Of a stretch of DNA of 64,000 bases, positions 11,879 to 22,047 are shown one piece after another. The stretch is taken from contig NBBA01000009.1 in assembly GCA_002794785.1 (NCBI GenBank), forward strand, positions 1,736,001 through 1,800,000, in the 5' to 3' direction. A program made the position numbers and the translations under genes. The stretch comes from Coniferiporia sulphurascens. Lineage: Eukaryota > Basidiomycota > Agaricomycetes > Hymenochaetales > Hymenochaetaceae. Under the pieces are notes generated by a model. The model searched no databases. It saw only the letters and a list, made by a program, of their open reading frames with translations, and was not told the DNA's origin. The stretch's first letter is position 1. Each line of letters opens with the position of its first letter.

Positions 11879-13410
11879 TGGTACTGAAAGTCTTATCTCT
11901 CCGTATGTGACAAGGGCCCATTTTATATGCCTCCGCTGGTGATATATAAGCGAATGCCTTGGGATACAGAGTTGTGCCTCGCTTGATTTCGGGCGTTATG
12001 GCGTGGGTTACAACTGGCTTAGATTCTCCAGAAGTGCAGTTTAAGGGGATACAAAAGGCTTCTGTCCCCCAAAAGAGAAATGAAACTGAAGCTTCCCATC
12101 CAGCGTGCGGGTGCAGAGCAGGATGTGAATATCCCCGACAAAGAGAAATTCCGTAGGGAAATTAATTCCTTAGCAACGCGTATGCAGGTGGCCGGGTCCC
12201 GGGAAAATGCTGCAAAATATCGCGTAAGCTTGTTGGTAAAAAAAAACTCAACACTATCTACCGAGTGACTTCTTGCAGGCATTTAGAACACATCGAAGTT
12301 GCTTCGGTCCGATTTTTTTTTCGGTGGCTGACTATGGACGCACAGAAACCCGATTCTTTTTTCTATGTGGTAGCCTACAAATATGCAGAAATTCTCCTCA
12401 AAATGATAGGAATGGCAAACCCACGAATATATTCCTGGACGGAAAACCCGGAGTGGATGGAAAGGTTTAGAATGGGAATTTGGTCGGCACGGGTTCGGAA
12501 CAGCCCATCCAGGCTCGGATGTTTTAAAGAATTCTGGAAGGTTACGGTGTATTCTAAACGCCTGCGGGACTCGAAAGTTACTCACTATTTAGGAAAAGGG
12601 GTCATGAGTCTATCAAGAGTCTATCAAATGGCATGGTCATTTACGCCGAGTGGCCAATACTGAAAGGTCAGTGAACTCGAATATACCCTAATCAAGGGGC
12701 GAGAGAGACTCTTATATACATATACTATGTACTGTGGCAATTACATCTGTTCGTTCTTTAAACGTTTCAAGCAACCATAAAATGTAGCTGATGTCCCTGG
12801 TCCTGATCTGTACTCTCCCCCGGGACTCGGAAATAACTGCCAGTATTGTTGCCATTTTTCTCGATTGCTACACGGACTTCCCACTGGGCTGTGCCACTTT
12901 TAAATGAATCATTGACACCGTGACTGTTCGCGCGAGCTTCGCGACATGACGTCAAAGGAATACATCAGCGCCCTGGAATGTTGCGAATTGAAATTGTATA
13001 CTTATCTAGGTTGAGCGCTATTGAATACTTAAAGGTTCAATTGTAGGACGCAGCTTTAGTACTCCCGAGATCAAGCCACCACGACGCAGGCAGTGTTGTA
13101 TTGAAACCTGCTAATAAGAGCTAAAGTACGTGGCCCCTCCGGTGACCTGACAAGACTGGGCGTGTAAAATGCAGACACCCTCCTGTATACTCAAATTGAT
13201 TGCGCAGGGCATAACTTGTAAATAACCAATACAGCGCCCCTCCGTCTTCTACTAGCCATCAGCCTGTGTCCCTGGAGATGCCAATGGATAGCCCCACCCT
13301 GCCCGGCAATTCCCACTGCGCTGTGATAACAGACTTGAATTCCTCTAAACCTTCGAGCCTGATCTGAACTTCAAAATTCGGTGATTTAAAATAATTTTAA
13401 TGAAATGAGT
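11879..13410. other. Gene-free spacer between the methyltransferase paralogues
   Basis: No convincing gene. A 132-codon plus-strand frame at 12265-12663 has no recognisable domain. Two short diverged copies of one segment lie at about 12778-12920 and 13258-13345 (anchor words GTCCCTGG and TCCCACTG), suggesting an old duplication or the remains of a small gene. Confidence 0.4.
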
Positions 13411-13523
13411 AAGCCACTATTATACTATCCATACCTAAACAGTACTTTATATGGGTTTTGGCTTCGTCGCACGTACAAACAAAGTGGTCACAAAACAGCT
13501 ACCTCTCTTATTCCACGCTTCTA

Positions 13524-14435
13524 TCATTCCTCTCCATATCTCTTCGAACTCATGTTGGACTTGACCAAGTCGAGCTTCAACGCGGCGGCCCCCGAATTCC
13601 TATATGCTCCTCCGAAGTTATCCAATCCTTTACGACCTATTTCGCCCCATTCTGCTCCAACTGGTGCCTGCCTTTCTTCTGCGTGTATGTTGACAAAACC
13701 AGCTTCCTTCACCAGCAAGGGAAGCGTCCGCGCGATATCATCTAGAAATCCACATTTTGAAGCAAAATTCAAAGAGAATTCTCGAGCCTTGTCCAGCGCT
13801 TTCAGCTCGTCTGCTTCGTCCGACCTGGGGAGTTTGTCCAGAAGCAGTTCCATCAACTGAATGTTTCCACCTGGCTTCAAAACTCGAAAAGCCTTTGATA
13901 GCATGGTCTTCCAGGATGATAAGGTCAGCGCCCAGAAAAGTAAGCGCTGATGAACGAAATCGAAGCGGTCGTTCCACGCTTCCGGCAAACTCGTGGCCGA
14001 AGCCACGTGAAAATGGACGTTGCTGGGGTAATCTCCCGATGGGAAGAAGGCTGGAGATATGTCCGCTCCATCTATTTCAACGTCCTCCGAGACTTCCTTT
14101 GCTAATGCGAGTGCCCACACACCTGTCAAGAAAGTGATTGGCTTCATTGTGGCGGTCCCATCTCATATATACACTCACCCGTTCCTGTACCAGAGTCCAA
14201 TACGCGACTTCCCGGTCCCAGCTGCACAGAAGGGTCGTCGATAAGCTTGCCCTGGGAGACCGTATTCAGGAAATACTCGTGCTGGGAATTCAACCTTCCG
14301 ACTGGCAGTCAATCATCGTCGTTCGCGTTTCACGAAAATAGCTGCGAATTACCTCTGCTGTTCGCCAGTGTTTCTCGGGAGAGCATAGTCGTCGGTTTCT
14401 CTGATGCTTTGTGCTGTCTCAGAGGTGTCCATCAT
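13524..14435 (-). CDS. LaeA-like methyltransferase, copy 2, frameshifted C terminus
   Basis: Paralogue of the methyltransferase at 10.9-11.9 kb. Exons 14435-14353, 14294-14179 and 14122-13524. The first two exons match copy 1 in length (83 and 116 nt). Motif I is VLDSGTGTGVWALALA, then IDGADISPAFFP, FDFVHQRLLFWAL and FRVLKPGGNIQLMEL. The open frame ends after SSKRYGEE, giving 265 aa. However, the next reading frame from about 13543 down to a stop at 13447 encodes FEEIWRGMIEAW...FVRATKPKPI, which matches the C terminus of copy 1. One base is therefore missing relative to copy 1, and the last 30 or so residues are replaced. The catalytic core is intact, so partial function is possible. A sequencing error would give the same picture. 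Confidence 0.8.
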
Positions 14436-14901
14436 TATTAGGTGCTGAGATTGTTTCCCCCCGTTCGACCCAGAACCCACTTTTATATCCTCTCGCTTGC
14501 AATAACGTGGGTAGTAACGATGTGGAACACCTGACGGTCGTCTCCGGGATTCCTAGCATGTGCACCCCACCATGACGTGCGAACGATCGGTCCTGGCCAA
14601 ACGCGTGCAAAGGTCATTTGTTCCCTAGTATTAGTGACTGTCACAAATATCAGCACTGTGGCATCCCCTGCACGAAGGTACAGCTAGCAAAAATTCACCG
14701 ACTAAACCATGTCCTGATCACGGTTCATCCCACCTGAAGCCGAAGGCTCACTGAACTCGCACGTACCCCTCCAACTCCTCAGCAGCCCGTCTGTGGACCC
14801 ACTTTACCATTTAGATTTATAATAAGAAAGCAGCGAAAGCATCATACCGTCTATAACCGGAGTTCAAGTGATAATGCCTCTAGTGCTGGAAGCCGGTTGC
14901 T
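14436..14901. other. Intergenic flank of the LINE-A insertion
   Basis: Upstream region of the second methyltransferase, ending at the LINE-A target site. No gene seen. Confidence 0.5.
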
Positions 14902-14916
14902 TATAGTTAGCGGGTT
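14902..14916. repeat. LINE-A target-site duplication, left copy
   Basis: TATAGTTAGCGGGTT sits directly beside the poly(T) tract, which is the poly(A) tail read on the minus strand. An identical 15-mer is at 21374-21388 at the other end of the element. The bases just outside differ (T versus G), which fixes the outer edge. Confidence 0.92.
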
Positions 14917-14987
14917 TTTTTTTTTTTTTTTTTTTTTTTAAATGCATTTCTATAGCGCGTCATGACTATCTAGTACAAAATACGCTC

Positions 14988-15007
14988 CAGGGGCCTTTAG
15001 GCCCCTG
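14988..15007 (-). other. Hairpin in the LINE-A 3'UTR
   Basis: A perfect 8-bp inverted repeat (CAGGGGCC/GGCCCCTG) around a 4-base loop, about 50 nt before the poly(A) tail. 3' stem-loops are recognised by the reverse transcriptase in several LINE families; that role here is inferred. Confidence 0.5.
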
Positions 15008-15117
15008 TATTTGTGTGAGATGGTAGTTGGTATAGATGGAACAATAGTGGCGGGGAGCCCTAGGCTTAGATGGGGGCTGGACAGGATCCAGTGGGAACGG
15101 GAAGTGTGGTATCTAAC

Positions 15118-18100
15118 TCAATTGCCTGTGGCAAAACCTTGGTCAGAAATGTGAACCACAGTGGGGCCACCCGGGTCAAAGACGAGGATGGGTTCCGCCT
15201 CAAAGGCGGGGTGAGAGTCGAGGAAAGATGCCAGAATTAGGAGGCCATCTTTAGAAAACCATTGGGCTTCGGTGGATGGTATGGGGGTCTTCCACACTGC
15301 TTGTCGGGCGGGGAGGGTGTTAGGGCAAGAGAGCAAGAGATGGGCTCGAGTCTCTGGGACGTGGCAGAATGGGCACATGGGGTCGCGTCCTGGGATACGT
15401 CCAAAGTACGTGCCAAAACCAGCATGGCCTAGGAGTGTCCGAAAAACTTTGCACTTAGTGCGACGGCCGAGTGTGAGGTTCTGCATAAGGGTGGACGGCT
15501 TAGTCGAGGGGTTTTGAGTAACGCCCATGGAATGGGCGTCGGAAGTCCCTCGGGATTTACGACAGGCAGAAGCCCAGTCGGATTTCCATTGAGTAAGCGC
15601 CGCTGAAGAGGCAACTTCCCGGAGGAAGCGGATGGTGGGCGGGAACGGAGAGGTGCCTGCAGGAGGGTTGTCCGCGATGCCACAGGCGAGGACGTCAGCG
15701 AATTCGTTACCTTCCACATCGGAATGGCCTGGAACCCAGTGTAAATGGAAAAAGACACTAGGGAATCACTTGGTAGCGATTTTGAGACACTTCCGTATGA
15801 AAAGGGCAACATTGACGCCTGGGGCCGGATGAGGGTCGGCGAGGAGCGTAAGGGCAACTTCGCAATCAGTGTAGATCTCTACCTGGGTAACATCCAGGTG
15901 TAGATCGTAAGAGTAGGCCAGCAGCCAGGCTGCATCGGCTAGTGCGGCAAGTTCACAGTCCGTGGCAAGAACTGAAGAACCGAGGTAGGTTTCGCGGGTG
16001 AGGACCAACTCCCCGCGGTAGAACCAGACGCCGGCGGCACCGCCGGCGTAAGAAGATGGAGACGTCCCCTTGCGGGAGCCGTCGGTATAGATGAGAAGGC
16101 GAGTGGGGACCTCCTTCAGTCGGTCGATGAGACCATGGTGTGACTGGATGAGCGCATCTCGGGCTTCCTGAGAGTGGTCAATCGCCTGGTCAATGCTTAC
16201 GTGTCGTAATGGCGGTAGCGTAATCCACGGAGGGCGAGTGTATCGAGGAACTCGTTCGCAGCCAGGCGGAACCCGATTGACGAACGAGGTGGTAATGGAG
16301 CCTTTACGTGTGGACCATAATGGGAGAAGGGTGTGCGTGGTAGTGAGGTACCGAATAGCAGCACGGGATTTGGTGCGCTCTAGGCGAAGGGGGATGGGCA
16401 AAATGGAGGCGAGGACCTCAGAGGGGCCGCGTGGTGACGTGCGCCATGTTCCAAGGATACGGCGGCACGCCGCGGACTGTACCAGGGTCATTTTGTCACA
16501 TTTGCCTTTTTGCCGTTTGCCAGTAAACCACAGGGGAGACCCCCATAGTAAAACCGGCAGTATGCACCCAATATAGAGACGTCGGAGGTGGAGCGGGTCT
16601 AAGCCGCGGAGAGTGTTGCCTAGGAGTTCCAGGGCGTGAAGGGAGGACATGGCTTTAAAGCACATGCGTTGAACGTGAACCGTAAACAGTAATTGCGCGT
16701 CGAAAAAGATACCTAGCCAGCGAAAAGGCCGGGAGGGAACTATGCGAAGGGGCTGAAGGCCCTGGCGCAGCAGGTGGATAGGGTGAATGAGGGAGTCCTC
16801 GCGGAGGTCGTGCCGGCGGGTCCAATGGATGAGCTCAGACTTGTCATCATCCAGGGAGAGGCCGAGAGCGCGGCATGCAGCAGAGAACGAGAGGTAGGCC
16901 TTTTCGAGGCAGGCAATGTTGGTCGCAATCGAGCTCGAGGAGGTGGATAGGAGGTGATCATCCACGTAAGCGCGGACGGTCACGAGAGGGTCGGAAACCT
17001 GAAGTGAGGAGAGAAGGCTTGTCGCAAATAGAGCAGACAGTATAGGGGAGATGGGGGAGCCTTGAGGAACCCCCATATTAGGTATGGGGGTCAGAGTGTC
17101 GGTGAACCCATCAAAAGAGAGGGCGACCCGGCGGTCTGAAACAAAAGACATGACCCACGCAATAAGGAGGGGGGGAAACCCTAATTCCATGAGGACCAAA
17201 CGCAAACGGGGATGTTGAACAGAAGGGAAGAAACCGGCCACGTCTACTGCAAGTGCAGTGGTAACATGGTGTCGGGCCCAAGCTGTTTCAATTTCGTTGA
17301 CGAGGTCAGAGGTGGCATCCAAAACGCCTGATTTTTGATGGGTACCGTATTGGGAGGGGGGGAGTGCACCGAGTTCATTGGCAATAAACTGGATGCGGTT
17401 GGCGATGATCTTCTCGAGTAGTTTGCCCATAGTTTCCTCAAGAGTGATAGGGCGGTATGCGTTAAGCGCGGTAGGGTCTTTCTTATTGAGTTTGCGGAGC
17501 ATCACCACCTTCGTGTCTTTCCAAGGACGGGGGTGGTGTCCAGCATCCAAGCATTCATTATAGAGCGCTAGGAGTGAAACACTATGGGCGGCGTGCAGGC
17601 TTTTAAGGGCCTGGTAGCCAACGCCGGTAATGCCCGGGGCACTCGAATTCGAGGTGAGGCTGAGTGCGTGGTCCAACTCTTCCATGAGGATAGGGTGGTT
17701 ACGCATGGGGCGGGCGCCGACAAAAGAGTATGTCGGGGGGATGGCAGCGGACAGTTGGGTACCGAAATACTTAGACTGGAAGGCCGAGGCCTTCTCCGCA
17801 GGTGAGTTCGCAGTGGATTGTCCGGACACTAATGCTGGGATGGGAGCACGTCGCGTGCCCATTGCCCATTTTGCCATTGGCCAGATTTTATCCGGCTTGA
17901 CAGAAGCAGTGAATGAATCAGCCCAGTTGCGTTTGGCGCGGCGAAAGATACCAGCCGACTGACGTCGGAGCATGGTACGAGTCGCCGGAGTAGCTCCGCG
18001 CAAAGCGGCCATGTGAGCACGGCACGAGGCATCCCACCATTTGACCTTGTGGCCCCCTGCCTTCGAAGAAGACGGGGGGTGCGAAGAATCAGTGGCGAGG

Positions 18101-19038
18101 ACCATAGCATCGTGTATAGCGGCAACCTTGACGTCTAGGAGTTGGGGCGTGGCGCCTGAGAGGGCGAAGGCAGCAGTGAGCGGCGCATCGAGAGCTTCCA
18201 ACCATTCAGTAGAGAGCGAATCATCATACCGTGGGTGGAGGAAGGGGTCGACAAACTGTTCAGAAGAGGTGGGGATAGACCATGTGATAACTGCATGGTC
18301 GGATCCGGATGGAGTATCCCAGGACCGTGTCCAGGAATCGCCCAAAGCGAGGTCTTCCAGGGAAGGGGAAGCCCACGCAAGGTCGATGACTGATTCAGTG
18401 AATTGGGTAGAAGGGCATCGCCGGGTATCGAAGCCCGGCTGGTTCAGGAGGTGCATGGCGTTTGCGGCAGCCCAATGTTCTAGAGGGCGAGCTTTCTGTG
18501 CATCGCTTGTAGAGTGGGTGCCGTGATCCCAATGGATAGAGTGGAGGTTGAAATCCCCAGCAACTAGCCAGTGTGCACGCAGTGGGAGCTCAAGGAGAGC
18601 AAGGGAGGAGATGGTGTCTTTTTTATTCGCATCGTGATTGTATACATTTGTGACAAAAAGAGGCCCAAGGCCAGTGTCAAAAATTAGCGTGAGTATGTCT
18701 CGGGACGGGGAGCGCGAAGCATCCAACACCACCCGAGACAGAGGGATAGACTGGTGAACCAGTGTGACCACACGCGGACGTGTTAGTTCGGTGCTCCCGG
18801 CAGAGGGGGGCACAAAGACGTGGAAGTTGGGCATGGCGGGGAAACCGAAGACGGGCGTACCTGCAGCATCAAACATAGAAGGGGAGGCACCGATGGGGTA
18901 CCAGGGGGGTTCCTGGAGTAAAATAACCGCAGGCGGAGGGGGGGCACCAGGGGCAGACGAGAAGGAGTGGACGAGTGCTTCGACGTGCACTCGGGACGTT
19001 GCAACGTTGTGTTGCATAAACGTCCAGGGACTACTCAT
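15118..19038 (-). CDS. LINE-A ORF2: endonuclease/reverse transcriptase/RNase H, one in-frame TGA
   Basis: Replicase of LINE-A: nicks target DNA, reverse transcribes the element RNA and degrades RNA in the hybrid. The start is ATG at 19038 (MSSPWTFMQHN), overlapping the end of ORF1 by 8 nt. The AP-endonuclease domain shows LLQEPPWYP, VAGDFNLHSIHW and SDHAVITW (residues 1-250). The RT domain (about 470-760) has FFPSVQHPRL, GVPQGSPISPIL and catalytic YVDD at 691-694. RNase H starts with IYTDGS near 984 and continues TDCELAAL, IYTDCEVAL. Codon 1091 is TGA (15766-15768). Reading on in the same frame gives the rest of RNase H (HLHWVPGHSDVEGNE) and a CX2CX7HX4C knuckle, ending at 15118, for 1306 codons in all. 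The TGA is best read as a nonsense mutation. Confidence 0.93.
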
Positions 19039-21193
19039 CAGCCGGGGGTGGGGCGAAAGAGGAACGGGCACGGCCACGCTGTTTGGGGCAGCTGGAAGAG
19101 TCGGCGCGGTGTTTGCCAGAGCAGTTCGAGCATTTCGGGGGATGGGTGCAGGGGGAGGAGGCTGGTAGGGCATCTCGTACACACCCCGGGCAGCGCATGC
19201 GGTGGTCGTCAGTACGGTGACGGCCAGCGCATATGAGGCATGACCACAGGCGGTTCCTGCAATTCTGGACAAGGTGGCCTAATGCTGCGCATTTGGTGCA
19301 CTGCATGAGGCGAGGGAGGTCACGGCGAGCCACCAATTTGAGTCGGCGGCCGAACATGTAGACAACGCGGTTCCTCGGAGTAGAGAGGATGTTCGCAGAA
19401 CGGGAGCCCGTAGGGTCTTCGAAGGAGAAGGCGATAGGGGCAGACATGACGTCCTCGCTCAGGAGCTCATAGGCCCGGGTCCAGTCGGGCTCTAGAGTCA
19501 TGGGCAGTGAGAGGAGATGAGGGTTGGCGGCACGGAACTCCGCTTGGAGGTCCGCCGCCGTGAAGGCAGGGAGTCCCGGCGCAGGGCGAGTGGGGACTTC
19601 GGCGATTTGTAGGCAGGCCCAAGATACGAGTTGGGAGACTGTGGCAGGGTAGACGCTTTGAACGGATGCCATCACAACTTCCTTCACGCTGTTCATAGTA
19701 GGAACGTGAGTGTTGTGAGCAAACGTAACGAAGCAGTTGCCTCGATCGTTCCAATGGGCAGCACGTACGACCAATTTGGCCGCAGTAGGAAAGCGTGAGA
19801 GGGCGGTCCTGACGTTGATAGTCGTCTGGGAGTCGGTGGGGCGCGCTTCAGCAGGGGGCGGGGCTCCATGGAAGCGGATGGCGAGGGTCGGGTCCGTAAT
19901 GGTACGGATAACCGGGAGGACTGCACGCTTCGGCTCTTGTTTCACAGCGCTAGCAGTAGTGGGGGCCCCCGTCGACACTGGCGCTGCAGTAGCAGGGGCA
20001 GTGGCGGGGGTAGCCCCACCCGCGGCAAGACCTGGAGTGACAGGTGTCGGCAAGGTGGACCCGGCGGTGGAGTTAGAAGGGCCTGAAGGTCCTTGTGGTG
20101 GAGGAGGTGCAGTACTGGGGTTGGCTTTACCCTTCCCTTTCTTGTCTCCAGAGGGGGCGGACCCGGCCCCCGAGGAATGTGGGGGAGGGCGTTCGAGGGC
20201 ATCCATCCGCTGCATCATGAAAGCCATTTGGTGCGTAAGGTCAGACATGACCTGCACCATCTGCTGTGGCAGGGAGGGAGGAGAGGGGAGGCCTACCACA
20301 GTCTGGGAGGACTGAGGGGGGGCGGGAAAGGAGGCAGGGCCTGGGGCTATGCCGAAACGGGGGCCTGCCGCCGCCCGAAAGGCCTGCGATGTGGCGGATT
20401 GTGCGAGCGGATCCTCCTGGACCAAAGCACTGTTGAGAGAATTAACCGCAAAGGCAATCTCTCCAAGGAGGGAGGCAGTAGAGGCAGCCGACATAGAGGT
20501 TGTCTTCCCTAGTGCAAGGAGTTCGTGGGAGGCACGCATGGCAGTCGTGGCGGCCAACCGGAGGTGGGGGACCTGCAGTGTCACCGCCCTAGGGGACAGT
20601 GGTACTGGGGTGCTGGTGGACTTGCGCTTTTTCCGCGCAGAAGCCGTAGAGGCCTGGTCATCGAGGGCCCCAGCCTCCGACATTTCTGAGTCGGAGTCGA
20701 GAGACGAGATGGTGGCAGACATCGGGTGGGACGGCCCACGGGGGGTTTCGTCTACGTGGGGAGCCATCCCACCGCCACCAGGGGGCGTGGAAGGGGAGGC
20801 AGGTTCAACAAGAGCGGAGGCCGCGTCAGTGGGGATGTACTTCGCCCACATGGAGGCTGAGGTGGATTGGGGGGCCTGCGGAGCAGGGGCCGGGAGAGAG
20901 AGGAGGCTGGCTTGACCCCCAGAAAAGAGGGTTTGGCCGGAAATAGCCCCTGAGAGGGGAAGGCCCGGTGTAGTCGGGCGGGGGACTTGGGCCATGACCT
21001 GGTCAGTTCCTCGGTCACTCGCGATGGAGGCGGTGCGGGACGGTGGGTGAAAGGGTTGGCGAGATGTGATCTCCGCCGCCAGTGGGGAAACTGTGGGGAG
21101 AACTTTAGGTGGGACCGGAGGCGCACGGGCGGCACTCGAGATCGACCCCGAAAACGAGGAGGAGTGAGCAGCGACCGTTCCCGGAGGAGGCAT
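19031..21193 (-). CDS. LINE-A ORF1: gag-like RNA-binding protein
   Basis: Nucleic-acid-binding protein of LINE-A, 720 aa from the ATG at 21193. The N-terminal half is rich in Pro/Ser/Ala and probably disordered. A conserved region around VVRAAHWNDRGNCFVTFAHN follows. The C terminus has zinc knuckles: CTKCAALGHLVQNC (CX2CX4HX4C), CLICAGRHRTDDH and CSNCSGKHRADSSSC. It ends PPPADE with TAG at 19031-19033, inside the start region of ORF2, so ORF2 is probably translated by termination-reinitiation. Upstream in the same frame a 35-codon frame starts at 21313 and stops 12 nt before this ATG; it may be the original N terminus cut off by a TGA. Confidence 0.92.
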   Translation of the reverse strand: MPPPGTVAAHSSSFSGSISSAARAPPVPPKVLPTVSPLAAEITSRQPFHPPSRTASIASDRGTDQVMAQVPRPTTPGLPLSGAISGQTLFSGGQASLLSLPAPAPQAPQSTSASMWAKYIPTDAASALVEPASPSTPPGGGGMAPHVDETPRGPSHPMSATISSLDSDSEMSEAGALDDQASTASARKKRKSTSTPVPLSPRAVTLQVPHLRLAATTAMRASHELLALGKTTSMSAASTASLLGEIAFAVNSLNSALVQEDPLAQSATSQAFRAAAGPRFGIAPGPASFPAPPQSSQTVVGLPSPPSLPQQMVQVMSDLTHQMAFMMQRMDALERPPPHSSGAGSAPSGDKKGKGKANPSTAPPPPQGPSGPSNSTAGSTLPTPVTPGLAAGGATPATAPATAAPVSTGAPTTASAVKQEPKRAVLPVIRTITDPTLAIRFHGAPPPAEARPTDSQTTINVRTALSRFPTAAKLVVRAAHWNDRGNCFVTFAHNTHVPTMNSVKEVVMASVQSVYPATVSQLVSWACLQIAEVPTRPAPGLPAFTAADLQAEFRAANPHLLSLPMTLEPDWTRAYELLSEDVMSAPIAFSFEDPTGSRSANILSTPRNRVVYMFGRRLKLVARRDLPRLMQCTKCAALGHLVQNCRNRLWSCLICAGRHRTDDHRMRCPGCVRDALPASSPCTHPPKCSNCSGKHRADSSSCPKQRGRARSSFAPPPADE

Positions 21194-21205
21194 TGAGTCG
21201 GTCCC

Positions 21206-21313
21206 TCAGCCACGAAGAGAACGCATACCGCCTCGTGTAGAAACAGAGGGGGCGTGGAAGGTCTCGTCGATGGGACGGGGGGGTTGTTGTTCTTGTTGTT
21301 GTTGATCAGACAT
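21206..21313 (-). CDS. Short in-frame ORF upstream of LINE-A ORF1
   Basis: Begins MSDQQQQEQQPPRP and ends at a TGA (21206-21208) in the same frame as ORF1, 12 nt before the ORF1 ATG at 21193. Either an upstream ORF that tunes ORF1 translation or the true ORF1 N terminus separated by a nonsense mutation (TGA in place of CGA would join them). The sequence cannot decide. Confidence 0.45.
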   Translation of the reverse strand: MSDQQQQEQQPPRPIDETFHAPSVSTRGGMRSLRG

Positions 21314-21373
21314 AGAGGGCAGAGTGCTCGTAAAGACTACCTAGATGGTGGTGGTTAGAGGACAAGGAGGATG

Positions 21374-21388
21374 TATAGTTAGCGGGTT
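21374..21388. repeat. LINE-A target-site duplication, right copy
   Basis: TATAGTTAGCGGGTT, identical to 14902-14916, marks the 5' end of LINE-A. Confidence 0.92.
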
Positions 21389-21650
21389 CAAATCGAAATA
21401 CTCCCTTATTGTCTCTCCCCCGTTAGCGAAAGTTTCTCAAAAGAAAAGCTGGTCAACCGCTTACTCCATGGCGTGTGTCTTGAAGATTAAGCTTTAGATC
21501 GTGCTCTGCTGAAGACCTTGCAACTCTGTTACTACAGACTGCTACGGTCATGGTGGAGATTGCATGTCCGGGTAGAGCGGGTTCTCAGCCGGGAAGCTTG
21601 GTCATCTTGTATAGGTTTTACGTCACTCAGCATTACTCACTTTCTCTTTC
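21389..21650. other. 262-bp host DNA between the two LINEs
   Basis: The only host sequence between LINE-A and LINE-B target sites. It joins 14901/14916 on one side and 28375 on the other in the uninserted chromosome. No gene seen in it. Confidence 0.7.
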
Positions 21651-21658
21651 GGGTGAAG

Positions 21659-21662
<4 letters not shown>
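21651..21662. repeat. LINE-B target-site duplication, left copy
   Basis: GGGTGAAGTGAT lies directly before the poly(T) run and is repeated at 28363-28374. The flanking bases differ (C versus G). Confidence 0.88.
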
Positions 21663-21705
<43 letters not shown>

Positions 21706-21860
21706 GCATTTGTATACCGCTACATTACATAGTAAAAGACGCGGATGTGAGACTGTATAAAGTATCGTGTCAGAGGAGGTTAACAAGGTATAAAGTTCCT
21801 GGTTTTAAGGCAATGAAAAGGTAAGAAGTTTATGTTTTGGAGTTGATAAATGTTTTGGAA

Positions 21861-22047
21861 TTATGGAGGGAAAAATCTAGAAGTTGGAATTGGATCGTGT
21901 ACCGTGAAAGATTTGGTAAAGGCGGGCGATGAATTGAAAAATGAAGCGAGTTTTTGAAGATACAATTCCTTAGTGAACAAAATATGGTCCGGTGTTGGAA
22001 TGACATTCCCGAATGCTTGTATGCGCGGATTTAAGAAGAGGGCATCG
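21861..22047 (-). pseudogene. Displaced C-terminal tail of LINE-B ORF2
   Basis: Downstream of the ORF2 stop codon the same frame continues with RCPLLKSAHTSIRE. A one-base insertion near 22008 then moves the reading to IPTPDHILFTKELYLQ...FFNSSPAFTKS, ending at 21861. That pattern matches the usual fungal LINE C terminus, a short helix and a KSGAFTK-like end. It is cut off in this copy. Confidence 0.65.

Larger units (their letters stand above)
14917..21373 (-). mobile_element. LINE-A: non-LTR retrotransposon (Tad/I-like), full length
   Basis: About 6.46 kb between perfect 15-bp target-site duplications. On the minus strand it has a short 5'UTR, ORF1 (gag-like with zinc knuckles), an overlapping ORF2 (endonuclease, reverse transcriptase with YVDD, RNase H, zinc knuckle), a 3'UTR and a poly(A) tail of roughly 23 bases. 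The domain order matches fungal Tad1-type elements. The identical duplications and uninterrupted tail imply fairly recent insertion. Two in-frame TGA codons (21206-21208 and 15766-15768) make this copy probably inactive. Its high G+C contrasts strongly with LINE-B next door. Confidence 0.95.

Noticed and set aside
12265..12663. 132-codon plus-strand frame
   Set aside because: No domain, no splice context, and the opposite strand is equally open.
21381..21394. GCGGGTTCAAATCG resembling a tRNA B box at the LINE-A target
   Set aside because: No matching acceptor or T stem can be folded across the rebuilt empty site.
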